A stretch of DNA of 64,000 nt, from the NCBI GenBank assembly GCA_024138025.1, contig JAMXBD010001211.1, positions 186,001 to 250,000 on the forward strand, written 5' to 3'. Within the stretch, counting starts at the first letter, position 1. Each line of letters starts with the position of its first letter. Source of the DNA: Combretum micranthum. Lineage: Eukaryota; Streptophyta; Magnoliopsida; Myrtales; Combretaceae. Below are positions 1 to 12,180 of this stretch, in pieces. A program made the position numbers and the translations under genes. The notes under the pieces were generated by a model. The model ran no database searches. It worked only from the letters and a program-made list of their open reading frames with translations, and had not been told where the DNA came from.

Positions 1-546
1 TGTTTCATTATCAAGTTAATTTGAGATATTTCATATCATTATTAGTCTAACAGAAATTAAAAATCTCATATGTTATTGATTCACTGAGTTATTAATAGGA
101 ATAATAGAATTGGGAACTAAGCGCACCATTCCCTATAGACACAACGTAACTAAAAAAAAATACTGCCGTAACTTGAGTATTGCTTCCCATTTCTCTTCAA
201 CTTATTCTTAATAATCAAGGAATCAAGGTCCAATGCATTCAATGATGCCAAAGTTTTTGTTATATTTAACATTAGAGTCCCATTTAATGTATACTTCTAG
301 TTTTATGTTATTCTAAATGGTTCCAACTTTATTTCAATCTAGGTTTATCATTCTAGGGTTCCTAGTTAATCCATCACCACACATATTTTGATTTTTGTAA
401 AATGCATACTAAATTAGGATTGTATTGTAAAAGGTGTGGCTAACCCATATTATAGTTGACAACTTGATATAAGGATATGGATTATGATTTGGGAAACTTG
501 TATGCTCTTGACAATAGAACCATCTCAATTATCCTATAGTTATATG
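1..546. other. Unassigned AT-rich intergenic sequence
   Basis: No open frame of note, no repeat pair and no RNA gene were recognised here. Composition is that of the surrounding non-coding plant DNA. Confidence 0.6.
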
Positions 547-770
547 GGTTTGTTTGGATGGTCTATTTGTCATCTGTATTTGTATCTTTTTCAAAATGAT
601 ATGTATAAATATGTTGATTTACATTTATATTTTATTTATATTTAATCTATTTGATCTTTTAATGAGAATTATCAATTTTTTTTTATTTGTATCTAATTCT
701 TTGTAAATAACTTGATAGAAAAATGATTGACGAAAGTATCTGTATCTGTAATCTGTCAACAAACAAACAG
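547..770. repeat. MITE-like inverted-repeat element, GTTTGTTTGG family, copy 1
   Basis: The left end reads GGTTTGTTTGGATGG followed by an ATCTGTAT-rich arm. The right end, reverse-complemented, reads CTGTTTGTTTGTTGACAG followed by ACAGATACAG-type sequence, so the ends are imperfectly inverted. Three further copies with the same ends and the same GATACAGAT-rich arms lie at 10188-10323, 17417-17622 and 44364-44539. No coding capacity is visible. The superfamily cannot be assigned because no clear target duplication was seen. Confidence 0.5.
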
Positions 771-936
771 ATAGTTGAGTTTGAATCTGAGTTGTTAAAT
801 AATCAAAGGGACCATAAACTTTTCCTAAAATTTGATTAGGGCTTAGGAAGATAACAAAAGATTTGTTAATTAAACTGATTGAGGAATTGAAAGGATTAAA
901 ATAATTTAAGTATTAATACTAAGAGTGATAATACAT

Positions 937-957
937 TATATATATATATATATATAT
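937..957. repeat. (TA)n microsatellite
   Basis: About ten uninterrupted TA units. Confidence 0.9.
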
Positions 958-1590
958 TCAAATTTTATATCATGTATGTGTATAATATTATATTTATAGG
1001 GAAAATAGACGAAATTATCCAATATAATATTCATCAAAATTTTAAGTGCAAGAATCACAGGAAAAAGGGACAAAAGGGTTTTAAATTCCAAGCATGCCAT
1101 GTCCAGCGATAAGAATTGAGCAAATTCTTCAAGCCATCAGCCATTTATCTCCAGGTGCCAGATCAACAAGTTCAAAGCCCAATTCATGTAGCTGCCGACC
1201 AGGAACAAATTTAATTTAAAGCCTAATGGGAGCCTTCTTACGTTGGGACCAAAAAATACAAAACAAGTTCAACGAGGTAGCAGCCCAAGTGATACTCCAA
1301 CGTCCAGTCCGGCCTCGGTCCATCTCTTGATAACATAGACTTTGCAATGCAACCCATTGTGATATATAATTTTGCAAAATTTCTAAACAATATACTCTTA
1401 AGTTAAAAAATGTAAAAGTCATATACCTTTAGGTGAATCAATACAAAACACTTCTAATTTAATGTAGCATTTTTCTATAAAATTATAAACGGGCCATTAA
1501 AGGTTAAGTAAAAACAATATCTTTTAAGGGACATGTTCTTATTTGTGTAAAAAAAATGTGAAAGTTACAACATTTACATGTTTTTAGATA
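958..1590. other. Unassigned sequence of slightly higher complexity
   Basis: The part at about 1080-1340 is less AT-biased than its surroundings, but no frame or family was recognised. A 68-codon minus-strand frame here has no recognisable domain and is not called a gene. Confidence 0.4.
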
Positions 1591-1599
1591 TATATTATA

Positions 1600-1881
1600 G
1601 GAAAAAAGTCCTTTCGATATTTGAACTTTGACCATTGAACAATCAGATACCTGAACTTTTAAAAAGACCAATTTCATACATAGCAAAACTTTTCGTGTCT
1701 TTTTTTACTACCTCACTCTTTTATTGTCTCTTGAAATAATGAACACATGTTAGGTAATGATTAGGTAAGGTAGTGAAAAGAGATACGAAAAGTTTGGCTA
1801 GGTATAAAATTGATTTTTTTGAAAGTTCAAGTACCTAATTGTCGTATAGACCAGTTCAAGTACCAAAAGAGACTTTATCCC
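1600..1881. mobile_element. Mutator-like MITE with long terminal inverted repeats
   Basis: The left arm begins GGAAAAAAGTCC and the right end, read on the other strand, begins GGGATAAAGTC. The arms remain imperfectly complementary for over 100 bp (left about 1600-1711, right about 1770-1881), leaving a short central loop. The 9-bp direct repeat TATATTATA flanks it exactly, at 1591-1599 and 1882-1890. A 9-bp target duplication with long inverted repeats is the known signature of Mutator-like elements. There is no transposase, so it is non-autonomous. The caveat is that an AT-only 9-mer is weaker evidence of a target duplication than a mixed one. Confidence 0.75.
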
Positions 1882-1890
1882 TATATTATA

Positions 1891-2892
1891 TCCCTTCTAT
1901 ATTATGTAATATTTTACATAAAAATGTAGAAGGATTGCTAATAGTAATATAAAACCAATAGTTAAAATGAAATTGTAGTAATTATATTATATAATAAACT
2001 ATTTATGAATTGTATACCGAGTATTATGTAATTTGTAGTTATGTAGTTAATTATATACTGTTTGGTTGCGGTTTAACCCCCATCCGTTTCACATAATTGG
2101 ATATTATTTATGGGGTGGTTGTTCGAATGTAAGCTTCTTTGAATGTTGCTTCGGGCTAGCTTCAAACTAGTATATACACAAAGCCATATGGTTTGCATGG
2201 GTTTAAAGATCATAAGATCATACGTGTTTATAGTTTTTTTTTTTTTTTTTAGTGAAAATAGTTCATTTCATATAATACTTACATGTGCAGCATCTACCAT
2301 ATGCTTAGCAGTGTTGCCATATATTCATCCACTAGAAAATATCAAAAAACAAAAGAACTAGTAGTGTTTATGGTTAAGTTCATGTTTACTTATTATATTT
2401 TCCATTGATAATTTTGGTTAATTTATTTGTAACGTATTTCTTAGAATTAATTTTACTAACGATATCTGAACTTTTTATTTTAACAAAAATATATCTTAAA
2501 AGGTTTTTTTACAAGAAAATACTTAAATTTTTTATTTCTTACCCTCACGGTACTATTGAATAGAATGCAACCAAAGTTTGGTGATTTGTTAACGTGGCAA
2601 AGAATACAAATTAAAAATTTAATTATTTTCTATCATGTCAGCATGTTTATTCTATTTTATTTTTATTTTCCTTTCTCACTCTTACCCTTCCCTCCTACCG
2701 CCGCTGTTGGCGTTTCTTCTTCTTTCAAAAATTAACTATGACTTTAGAAACAAGCACAACGACCAAGCCACATCATGAAACCAAAGAACGGAAAGAGGCA
2801 TTGGTTTATATAATTTTTACGGCTTTTCATTTTCAGAAGAGGCTGGTATCAAAATCAAGAAGACAATTCATATATTAAAATAAGATATTCCC
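1891..2892. other. Unassigned AT-rich sequence with poly(T) tract
   Basis: Contains a T-run near 2234-2250 and no recognisable gene. The stretch around 2450-2640 has phrasing typical of degraded MITE arms (TCTGAACTTTTTA), but no partner arm was found. Confidence 0.4.
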
Positions 2893-3331
2893 CCTCAGTT
2901 TGATATAGAAGAATTGAAAATAAATTATTAGGAGCAAGGAAAAATGGATGATATTAAATTTTATTATTTTATATCTGTTTTGAAAAGGAAAGAAAAAACA
3001 AGGGGAGGGAAATTGGGTGTATATTAATTTCCTAAATCTCACCATTTTTTTGTCCCCTCCAGAATGGAGAGAATAAAGATGAAAGAAAAAAAAATTTGAA
3101 ATTACTCTAGTACTTTTTTTAAATACTTATTATTTTTTAGGATTATATAAGTAATTTTCTATTATATTTTATCTTATCTTTTATAATAATTAGGAGTCCA
3201 TCTATTTTTCTCCCCTTCATTGCTCAAACGCATAAAATGATTCAAATTCTATAATAATTTATCATCTTCATTTTCTTTCCTTCTACAAATTTTTTCTTCC
3301 TATTTCGTTCTATCATACCAAACAAAAAACT
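2893..3331. repeat. Candidate fold-back MITE
   Basis: The left arm (from CAGTTTGATATAGAAG) is loosely complementary to the right end, which on the minus strand reads GTTTGGTATGATAGAAC. Both arms are followed by purine-rich AGGAA/GGAAAGA sequence. No target duplication was resolved, so the boundaries are approximate. Confidence 0.35.
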
Positions 3332-4028
3332 ACCTGTCATGCTTGTTACCTATAAGGGCACACCAAGCCGCCATGTTTTCCTATAGGACATGTAAGACTT
3401 AAGCCTATTCACTTGAGGTGAATAATTATTTATTTTCTCTCATTCTACATAAAATTGCTATAATGATGTGTAGTTCGGATGAATGGTAGTTCATACTGAA
3501 TCGTTGTTAGGCAAAATAATGGATAGCAATTTATGTTTCCACACATGTGAATTTCCATTCAATAGTTTATTTATTTTTTAATTTTTGTCATAAATACCAC
3601 TATCTCTAAAATATCACCTATACAAATATTATATCTCTATAATAAATAAAAGGAACATTGTAGATATTTTATTTTTATACCAATAATTACTTATTTCATT
3701 TTTCAACCAAATGAACATTATCATAATCATTACACCTCTATTACATCCTATTAAATTAGAATTTAATTATCCCTTATTCTATACAACGAAGTGAATAGGA
3801 CATTACATTTCTATGCTTCACTAGAAGGGAATAAGGCTAGAAATGAATAGCGATTATCTATTTTATAGTTAAGGATATTTTCAGAGCAAAACATATTTTT
3901 CTGTTAAGAAAAGTCATTCCTCTAGTAAAAGGAAGGAATGAAGATTCTTTATCTATTCCGCATTAGATGGAATAAACATTCTTTTGGTAGAATTTTTTAC
4001 AAACCAAACAAAGGAATATGTATTATGT
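3332..4028. other. Unassigned sequence, possibly an old GTTTGG-type MITE
   Basis: The right end near 3990-4012 carries CAAACCAAACAAAGGAAT, and the interior is rich in GGAATA/GAATG words, as in the element at 40309-40768. No convincing left partner was found. Confidence 0.25.
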
Positions 4029-4626
4029 TTAAGGATGTAACTCGGTCGGGTTTGAGACGAGTCATATAAAACTCGAACTCGATCGGTTGGTTAAAAGGTT
4101 ACCCAAAACCTGAGAAAAACTCTATAGGGTTTTTTCTTATCATTCCAAAAACCTACTCTATAGGATTTTTACAAACCCGAATCTCGACCTGATTAGAAGT
4201 TTATCATTTTTTTCCTTTTATTACAATTATAAACACATCGGCTTTGAAGGCCTTAGTCCACCTATATATGTTTTTCTTTGAAGATGATGCATAATTTCAA
4301 TAATAAAACATAAATTATATCACATATTATAATCAATATAAGAAATTATTAAAAATTATATATAAATTTTATTTAATATGAAAATGAAATTATGAAATTT
4401 TGTAATCAATTATGTGTATACAAATTATTATTAATTTTTTGAAAATTTATTATATATTTATACCAGATCTGCCTTTCCCATCGGGTTATATATATGACAA
4501 GAAACCTGATCCAAAACCCTATAGGGTTTTAATATGATACCCAAAACTAGCCTTGAAACCCTATAGGGTTTTCAGTGGGTCGGACGGATCAAGTATCCTA
4601 TAACGACCCCCCTGTTTACAATCCTA
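4029..4626. mobile_element. hAT-like non-autonomous element carrying telo-box palindromes
   Basis: The left end reads TAAGGATGTAACTCGG and the right end on the minus strand reads TAGGATTGTAAACAGG, so the first 10-12 bases are inverted-repeat-like. GGGTTTG, CTCG and CGGTC-rich subterminal sequence at both ends is typical of plant non-autonomous hAT elements. Near the right end are two exact palindromes of the form AAACCCTATAGGGTTT (4513-4530 and 4556-4571), with weaker TCTATAGGGTTTT and CTATAGGATTTT versions in the left half. No 8-bp target duplication was resolved. Confidence 0.5.
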
Positions 4627-6435
4627 ATTCTATGGGAATAAAGCTGGAAGACTGATTCATTTCCTTTCAACCAAACATAGTTAGTCTTTTTGTTAATCAC
4701 CTAAAAAAAAAAGTTTCCCGAAAGTCATTAATTTGGTTTGTGATTCGTTGTCTAAAATCTCGTATCATCTTTATAATCCTTTTATAAATCTTGGATTGAT
4801 GTTACTCCTCTTGATATTTCATTACATGTTTTATAGTTATTGATTTGTCCTTCATTACTATTATGAAATACTAGAATAGGATATTCAATTTCTTACTTTC
4901 ATTAGTGAATTTATTAAATTTAATTATAATTGAAAGAGAAAGTTTTAGACTTACTTGTTTCTTGTTCTTCACCTTGTCCTTTTTCAATTCCATATCACAG
5001 AAAGAGAAATCTTGTTGTAGTGAATAAGAAGAAAATACTCCTACCTATATTAGTGGAAAATGGACGGTCAATAATATATCTAATTTTCTATTTTACTTTA
5101 AGCTACTTTAAGTTATTTTTCTTTCCCATCATCCTTATATGTCTTTCCTTATATATATAGTTTGCCTAATTATAATATATATCTATTTATAATTTTATTT
5201 TTAAATTATTCTCTTTATATTTTATTTAAGGCAAATGTACTCTTTGTAACTAGAGATTGCCAAAATATAGAATTAATTATTTGTACTTTAAAAAGATTAA
5301 TTTAATGCCAATTGAAATTATAACGTGCACCCCAACTATCTTATATAACTCCATTAAATTTATTTTCTTATGTGGCATTTATAGCTAGTGACAACTGACA
5401 CGTGGTGGCAATTAATTAAGAAAAAAAGCTCATTTGTGCCTAATGATATTCTAATTGAACCCAAATGTACGGGTAACTCCACCTGGTTAAGACGAATTTG
5501 AGAAGATTCAAAGAAAAAGTTTGTATTTTTATCTAACCTATAAGCTCTTGGAACCTCAAAAATAAACTCATTTTCTTTTGATTCTATCAAAAGATCCTAG
5601 AGAGCCAAAGTGACTATGTTCACGTCAAGGAGCTTGGTAAGAGAGTTGTGAGAGAAATAAGATGGAAAAAAATCAAGTTCAATTGATGTTGTTAACGTGT
5701 TCTTACTCAAATTTGTGTATGAATGTCATTATATTATGGTTTCGTTTGTTGGTTCAAATTAATTTTTTTTTTTCTAAACCCTAGATTTTTTACAATCATG
5801 AATCTTTTTTATTTATTTTTGTTTTTGGGCAAATATTTCCTATATCTATCCTTTCCGCTAATCATTTGATAAGATTCGTGAAAAACCCGTAAGAAAAGAT
5901 GCCAACTTGAACCCCAAGGGATGCACTTTTCTTGTCGTCTTCTTTTTTTCCTTTCCATCTTTTTCTTGTCTGTTAATTTCTCTCTCCTCTGATTTCTCTA
6001 TCTCACTGACTCTCAACGTTTGTACCAAGCTCCCTGACCGTGACTGAAGCAATAAAGATCTGAGCTCCTCTTTGATATTTGAACCAAGATCAGAACTTGT
6101 AGAAAAGATGAAGAGGAACAGGAGATTAAGGATTAGGGTTTCTCGTTTAGGAATTAAGGATCAAGGATTTTGCAATTTAGAGTCCCCTTACCTTTCTCAA
6201 TTGTTTTTTTTTTTTTTTTTTCACTCTCACTCCCTCTTTGAACTCAACACAAGTTTACTAGATTGAGTTATTCGTACATTTTGGGTTTCATTAGAATGTA
6301 ATTAGGCCCAAATAAGTTTTTATTAATCAATTGCTGCCATGTGTTGACATCTTATTGGTTACAAATGCCATAAGAAAACAGATCTTACAAAGTTACCCAA
6401 GGCAATGAATTGGTGATCACTAAAATCTTTACATT
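4627..6435. other. Unassigned intergenic sequence
   Basis: No gene recognised. Frames of 60-76 codons occur on both strands but are low-complexity and match no family I know. Poly(T) tracts lie at about 5763-5772 and 6204-6220. Confidence 0.5.
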
Positions 6436-6458
6436 TATATATATATATATATATATAT
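6436..6458. repeat. (TA)n microsatellite
   Basis: Uninterrupted TA units, followed by AT-rich low-complexity sequence. Confidence 0.9.
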
Positions 6459-6750
6459 TCTTATCTCATTTAATTAATAACATCTCTTTAATAATCAATT
6501 TATTTATATAATATATATTCCTTTATTAAATGTTGTTGACTTTTCGTAACAAGTTCCAATTAAGGATACTGTGCCTTATAGTAGTTATATACATTTCATT
6601 GCCATTTCTATCATCCGTTAAATACTAAATACGAAGATATGTTTTTTTTTTTTTTTAAATGTGTTCTACCCTTCTTAATAAGTCTCAACCAAAGATTATT
6701 TTATGTTTATTTTATTTGTTATTCATTTACCAAGTAAAATCTAGGATATT

Positions 6751-6983
6751 TTATAAGGATAAATTACTTTAGAATATGTCAATGTGTAGAAATAAGTTTA
6801 TTTAAGGTTCCAACATTTTGAGTGATTAAAAAAATGTCTTAATATTTGAAGAAGTGAGCCAATTTGGGTTTTCATGAATATGTGTCAATAGAAGGATCCA
6901 AATTTACTTATTTCTTAAATATTGAGACCCCTTTTTAATAAAAGTTAAGACCTTAAATGAATTTACTCGAATGACCTTTTATA
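6751..6983. repeat. Fold-back MITE candidate
   Basis: The left arm (TTATAAGGATAAATTACTTT, then TTTATTTAAGGTTCCAAC and TAATATTTGAAGAAGTGAG) is imperfectly complementary to the right arm, which on the minus strand reads AAAGGTCATTCGAGTAAATT, then CATTTAAGGTCTTAAC and CAATATTTAAGAAATAAG. The loop is short. No coding capacity and no clear target duplication. Confidence 0.55.
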
Positions 6984-7307
6984 ATCAATGACACATTAAC
7001 CACGTTGGTGGCATATTGACAACATTGATGGTGATGATTGCTATCTAAATGCATTGAATAAGGGACAAGATATTAGTAGTCGATTGGAAAAGAAGATGGC
7101 TATTTCATAAATCAAAGTAAGCCATAGAAAACACAATCTCACACTGGCCAAGGCCAAATCTTAAATTATTTCACAGTAACCATGATTTACTATAATCACG
7201 TCGATCCCTTTTTATTTATGTGCTAACCTAAGATTGACCTTGTAATAATGCTCATTTAAACTTGATATTAATGAGAGAGTATAAGGATGGTTATATAATA
7301 TATATAA

Positions 7308-7860
7308 GGGTAAATTGCGTAGGTACCCTGAAATATTTTAAAATTGCATAGATCTCAATATTTTTAATAAATTAGTGCCTGGACTCCCTCAATTGTATTC
7401 ACTTGTTGATGTAGAAAAAATAATTAGAGAAAGAAAATGCCACATCAAATTATTTAATTAGAATCTTAAGATATTATGTGAACATTTTCGTCTCTTTCTT
7501 ACTTTTGAAACAAGAACATTTTTTTTAATTTCTTTCCCTTTATTTTCTTACTTTTTTCTTTCTTTGCTTTCATTCTCCATCCCACTTCATTGTTATCTAA
7601 ATAAAGCCCTTGGATTTTAAGATATAAATTCACAGTCAAAATTTCTCAGCAAAAAGAATCTATAATTAGAATCTTACATGTTCATATTATTAAATAAAAT
7701 AGCTTTTTAAGATTCTAATTAAAATAATTTGACATAGATTGTATTTATTTATTTATTTCACGCTAGTAAGTAAATACAATTCAAGGGGTCTACTGGCTTA
7801 CTAAAAACTTGGGGGTCATGCAATTTTAAATTATTTCACGTGGTGTCTGTATAATGTACC
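7308..7860. repeat. Fold-back MITE inserted in copy A
   Basis: The left arm starts GGGTAAATTGCGTAGGTACC. The right arm on the minus strand starts GGTACATTATACAGACACC and continues CGTGAAATAATTTAAAATTG, matching the left arm's CTGAAATATTTTAAAATTG. Deeper in, TTAGAATCTTAAGATATTAT pairs with a TTAGAATCTTAAAAAGC counterpart. The matching point in copy B lacks it, so the insertion is younger than the duplication. Confidence 0.65.
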
Positions 7861-10187
7861 ACTATAAATAATGTGTTATTTATTAAGAAATATGTCAAGA
7901 CTTTAAACAAAATGAGCATTTTTAGAATGGTAAAAAATTTATGGTAGTCTTCAAGCTTCTATATAGATTTTTCTTTTCTTTTTTTCCCTCATCCCTTTAT
8001 CGCCTTCTTTGTCGATGAACAAATTAAATGTTATAATCATTTACATCATAATTAGTAGGGTGGCATCACAAGTTTAATTAAGACGGTTCATGAAGAAATC
8101 ACAATGATATGCAATAATTTGCATTCTTATATTTTTATTCACTAAAATGTTCCTCAATATCGAGTGTTTTCAATACTATATTTTCCTCCTTTAACATCAA
8201 TATTATAATTTTATTTCATGACTTAAGTTTTACTATCCCCATGAATCAAATTAAAACCAATATGGCTTAAAACTAATTGTACTTTCCACAATAATGGATG
8301 ACAACCGGGACGTTGTACTCTCTCAAAATCATCACTATACTGCTTAAATGCTGTGCAATATATCTTAATGCAAAACATTTTAATATAAAATATCTTGAAT
8401 TTGAGAAAACCATATAACTAAAAGGGAGGTGCAACAAGATTTAGGAATTTTCCTTGTTAAGGGGAGCTACACAGCCAGCCAATTTCGGTACAAAAGCAGC
8501 CGATAAAATAATCATGAAAAAGGGACTTCTTCGCCCTATAATAATGCGAAAATGACTTAGAGAGTATTTGTATTTAATAAGTTAGATAAATTAGTATTAA
8601 ATGTTTAAATTTTATATTTTTGGTGTTTTTAAAAACACTAATATGAGGAAAAAAAAGGGTAAAACTACATATACAAAAAAATGTAAAATTTAAAAATTTA
8701 AACACTAATTTATTTAAATTATAAAATACCAAGTTTTTTTTCCTTAAATAACTCACAAGTGAACGTACAACTTTTAGTAATTATTAAGCTATTGGAAAGG
8801 ACATTTCATAATTGTACATTAATTGGCAGGACACTAAAGCCTTTTTTTTTTTTCCAAATTTGGCTGCCGTGAATTTCGGCAATTTGTCTGGATCATACTT
8901 CATGAAGTAAAAAAAAAAAATCATCTTTCCCTTTCCAGAGTGGAAATCTTTGTTAATGGCGGCCTGAATTCAAGGATTATGACATCAAAATGGAAGTCAT
9001 GCGTGGAAAGGTAAATCCCACCTACGATGCTCTCATGAATGGCTCGTTTGCATTTGACAATAACTTCTACTAAAGGAACAAACCAACTCCTAAAAATTGG
9101 TTTTTTTTTTTTTTTTTTTTCCTTTCGAGTTTATCATAAACTATGTCATAGGTGGTTTTGCATATGATAATATATATATATATATAATTGATTAGTATGT
9201 ATAATAATAATTTGTGGTAGAAGCATTACCGATCCATTTATTTAATTGGATGTAGTAAGCTTATATGTTATAAGAAAATGAAATAAAATTATAATAAAAT
9301 TATTGTTTGTTGTATGATATTTTATTTATTAGTTTAGATATAACTGATTAGTATGTATAACAATAATTTGTGATTGAAGCACTGTTAGTCCATCCACTTC
9401 ATTAGATGTAATAAGTTAACATAATATTTATTAGTTGGGAATGTAATAGAATTGTTTTGTATTAATTTTTAACTTTAATGAGGTTATTTTGAGAAAAAGA
9501 TTCATACAATGTATCGGTTGTTATAGATTTGAATAATAAATAATTATACAAAATTTTCTTATAAAATTGGTATTATGGGTTTGAAATTTGAACATTGTAA
9601 TACTTACCATATAATGAATAATGACATGATAAAATTACTAGTAAATCGAAGTGAACCAAATGAAATTTTGACCAATTCAGCTTCAGATCTCGCAAGAGCT
9701 CCTTTCAAAGACTTTCTATTTTGAAAAAAACCTTTCCAAGGCTTTAATAGTGACTAAAATGATACATTTATCCGTACCTTGATAACCTACACATTGGGGT
9801 ATTAAATAGTCCTTAGAAGCCAAAATAGAATAGCCTACCTTTGCTTTAATTTTCTCCTTTAAAAATTGTTCTTGATGGTTCATTAAGTTATTTACTGGTT
9901 GCTGCACAGAAAAAAGAAACAAAAAATTAATGGTGTTTGTTAATAAGTCTTTAAAATATTTATAACGAAGGAATAGAAGGGAAAAAAATTAGGTCCGTAG
10001 AATAGTGGAGAAAAATTATTTTTTTAGTCTACTAATATGAAACTTGTACCGTATTCACCATTAGTTTTGGGTGTTTTAAAGAACGTCATGAATTTCTTTT
10101 ATGAATATACTATATTATATGCACATAATATTAGGAGTATATTGTAATTGTAACAAGACATGTCTCAAATTCCTTCCTCGCCATAAG

Positions 10188-10323
10188 GTTTATTTGGTAA
10201 GAAACAGATTAGACACAGATCAAATATAAATAAATAATAGATAATTTTACTTATAAAAATATCAAATTGATCAAATACAGATAACAAACAAATACAAATA
10301 AAAAACAAATCATCCAAACAAAC
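10188..10323. repeat. MITE-like element, GTTTGTTTGG family, copy 2
   Basis: Begins GGTTTATTTGGTAAG and ends CATCCAAACAAACG, with the GATACAGAT-type arms of the family copy at 547-770. It sits inside duplication copy A. Copy B carries a family member at 17417-17622 in the same relative order, upstream of the conserved end block. Confidence 0.5.
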
Positions 10324-10690
10324 GCACAATCTCATATATGTCATATAGGAAATATTCAAGTATCCTATATTCACCACCTATATACAATTACACCTAATTT
10401 GGTGGTTCTCATGAGGCTTAGTATGTCAATTTAAATAAAAAGAAGAAATTAGAGTCAACTGAAATTAATCATTATTCTGGGCAAAGCAGGGAGAAACTAT
10501 GGTTTCACCTGTAACGATTCGCAATCCAGTAGATAAATAGAGACACTAGTCGGCAGCATAAATAAGAAGTTATCAAAAGGCGAATATGGCCCAAAAGTTT
10601 CCCAGCCATATAGGGATGTCAATGTCTCTATTGACCAATTTAATTTATATTATTTTTACTATAAATCAATTCTTTTCTAGCTAATTGCAT

Positions 10691-11559
10691 ATTACATATC
10701 ACAATTATCACTGAAAGAGTTAATGAGGTACTTAAAAGTCGTTTATTGGATGAAAAATTTTATAATCTCGTTATTAATTTTGACGAGACTAATTTCATCA
10801 CTATTTAATAGCTTATACCATGTTCAACCGTAATCTATATTAATAGCATTATTACTTTCTTTATTCCTATCTTCCGTTAATCATTAATTAGATTGTGTTA
10901 AACTATTTTATTTGAAATTTTATGCCAATATTAGATCCCCTTATTACTCCCTGTCACTTTGACGATTATAAGTCATTTCAATCGGTTGATTAGTCAATCA
11001 TTTTTCTTTTAAATAATGCATAAAATCTACTTTTGATTTGCTCATATCTTTCGTTTATTTGTTACTCAATTTAAAAAACCCTAAAGATTCTCTTTTTATT
11101 ATTATAATGTAATTCCATAAAAAAACACTACATACAGCAATTTATTGAGACTCACTACCTGACCAAAATTTGGGTGGGGTGACAAATTGATTCCCACCGC
11201 CTAACTTATTGGAAAAGAAACAGCCAAATTGAAAACTAATTATATAGAAGCTAAAAAAAGAAAATTTGAAGCATGGGAATTAGAAGAAACTGCAACAATT
11301 GTCAATGATTGCACTAGTCTAAGACTCGATTAACCTCTACTTGATTCGCAATCAACCAATTACCTCCCAAAACCTCCAAATTGACCTCGCCGTTTCATGG
11401 GCTTGTTTTTGAAATGTCTCGATTATTATAATTCTTAGATGCAGATTCCCATATCATTAAATAGATTGTAGAGCTTCCAAGTTCCATGGTTGTGGCATTG
11501 GTACTGAGATTATGGTGGCAGTGCTAATGACCTTGTTCAAGGTTATGGAGGTATTATTA
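10691..11559. other. Unassigned sequence between duplication copy A and an hAT-like MITE
   Basis: Ordinary AT-rich sequence. The part at 11450-11560 reads TGGTGGCAGTGC and GGTTATGGAGG but no frame was recognised. It probably joins 12189 onward once the MITE is removed. Confidence 0.4.
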
Positions 11560-11567
11560 GTCGTGAT

Positions 11568-12180
11568 TAGAGCTAAAAATATGGGTTATGGTCCACGGAT
11601 CAGTCCGCCAACCCGCTTAAACAAGCGGGTTGCAACCAAATTTTTTTAGCCCGTTTAAAAGAGGGCTAGGGCCAACCAGCAAAAAAAAAAAAAAAAAAAA
11701 AGAAAAAGAAAAGGAAACAACAATAACAACAAGGGGAGAAGTTTAAAAATAAAAATAATATAATATCTTAGTGATTATTTATGTATGTTATGAAAAAAAT
11801 AGATTGATATATGAACCACAAGTATTATAACATTTTTTAAAATATATTTTTTTTTTAAACATAATATGATATTTAATAAATCATTCTAAAAACTTGTTTT
11901 TATACATAAGTAATTAAAAATAGTAATAAAATTAGTGGTTAATATATATCAAACCTTAAAATATATAAATATTTTCATTTTCACATGAACTAACATTAAA
12001 AATAAAATTTAAAAAATTAAAAAAAAATTAATTTTGACTCGTGGGGCAGCTCGTTTAACCAACAGACTAATGCTAGCCGGGCCGAGAAAATCTGGCCCAT
12101 TTAAAAGCAGTCTGATTTGGCCCAGCCCATTGAACCTGCGAGCCGAGCTGAGCTAGCCGGTAACTACAATCCCAGCTCTA
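11568..12180. mobile_element. hAT-like non-autonomous element
   Basis: The ends are inverted: TAGAGCTAAAAATATGGGTTA at the left, TAGAGCTGGGATTGTAGTTAC at the right on the minus strand. Both ends carry CCCGTTTAAA and GGCCCAGCCC-type subterminal repeats, as in many plant non-autonomous hAT elements, around an AT-rich core containing a long A-run near 11680. The flanking octamers GTCGTGAT (11560-11567) and GTTGTGGT (12181-12188) match at six of eight positions, as expected for a decayed 8-bp target duplication. Confidence 0.65.

Larger units (their letters stand above)
7010..10690. repeat. Diverged direct duplication, copy A
   Basis: This non-coding segment is collinear with 12505-18160. Matching blocks, in order, include 7010-7045 with 12505-12540, 7880-8300 with 12590-13040, 8425-8560 with 14085-14220, 9750-9830 with 14960-15030, 9990-10160 with 15290-15475, and 10340-10630 with 17840-18120. 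Identity by eye is roughly 65-85 percent and the order is kept, so this is a real ancient direct duplication rather than scattered repeats. Copy A is the shorter copy, with one extra MITE (7308-7860). No gene is seen in either copy. Confidence 0.7.
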
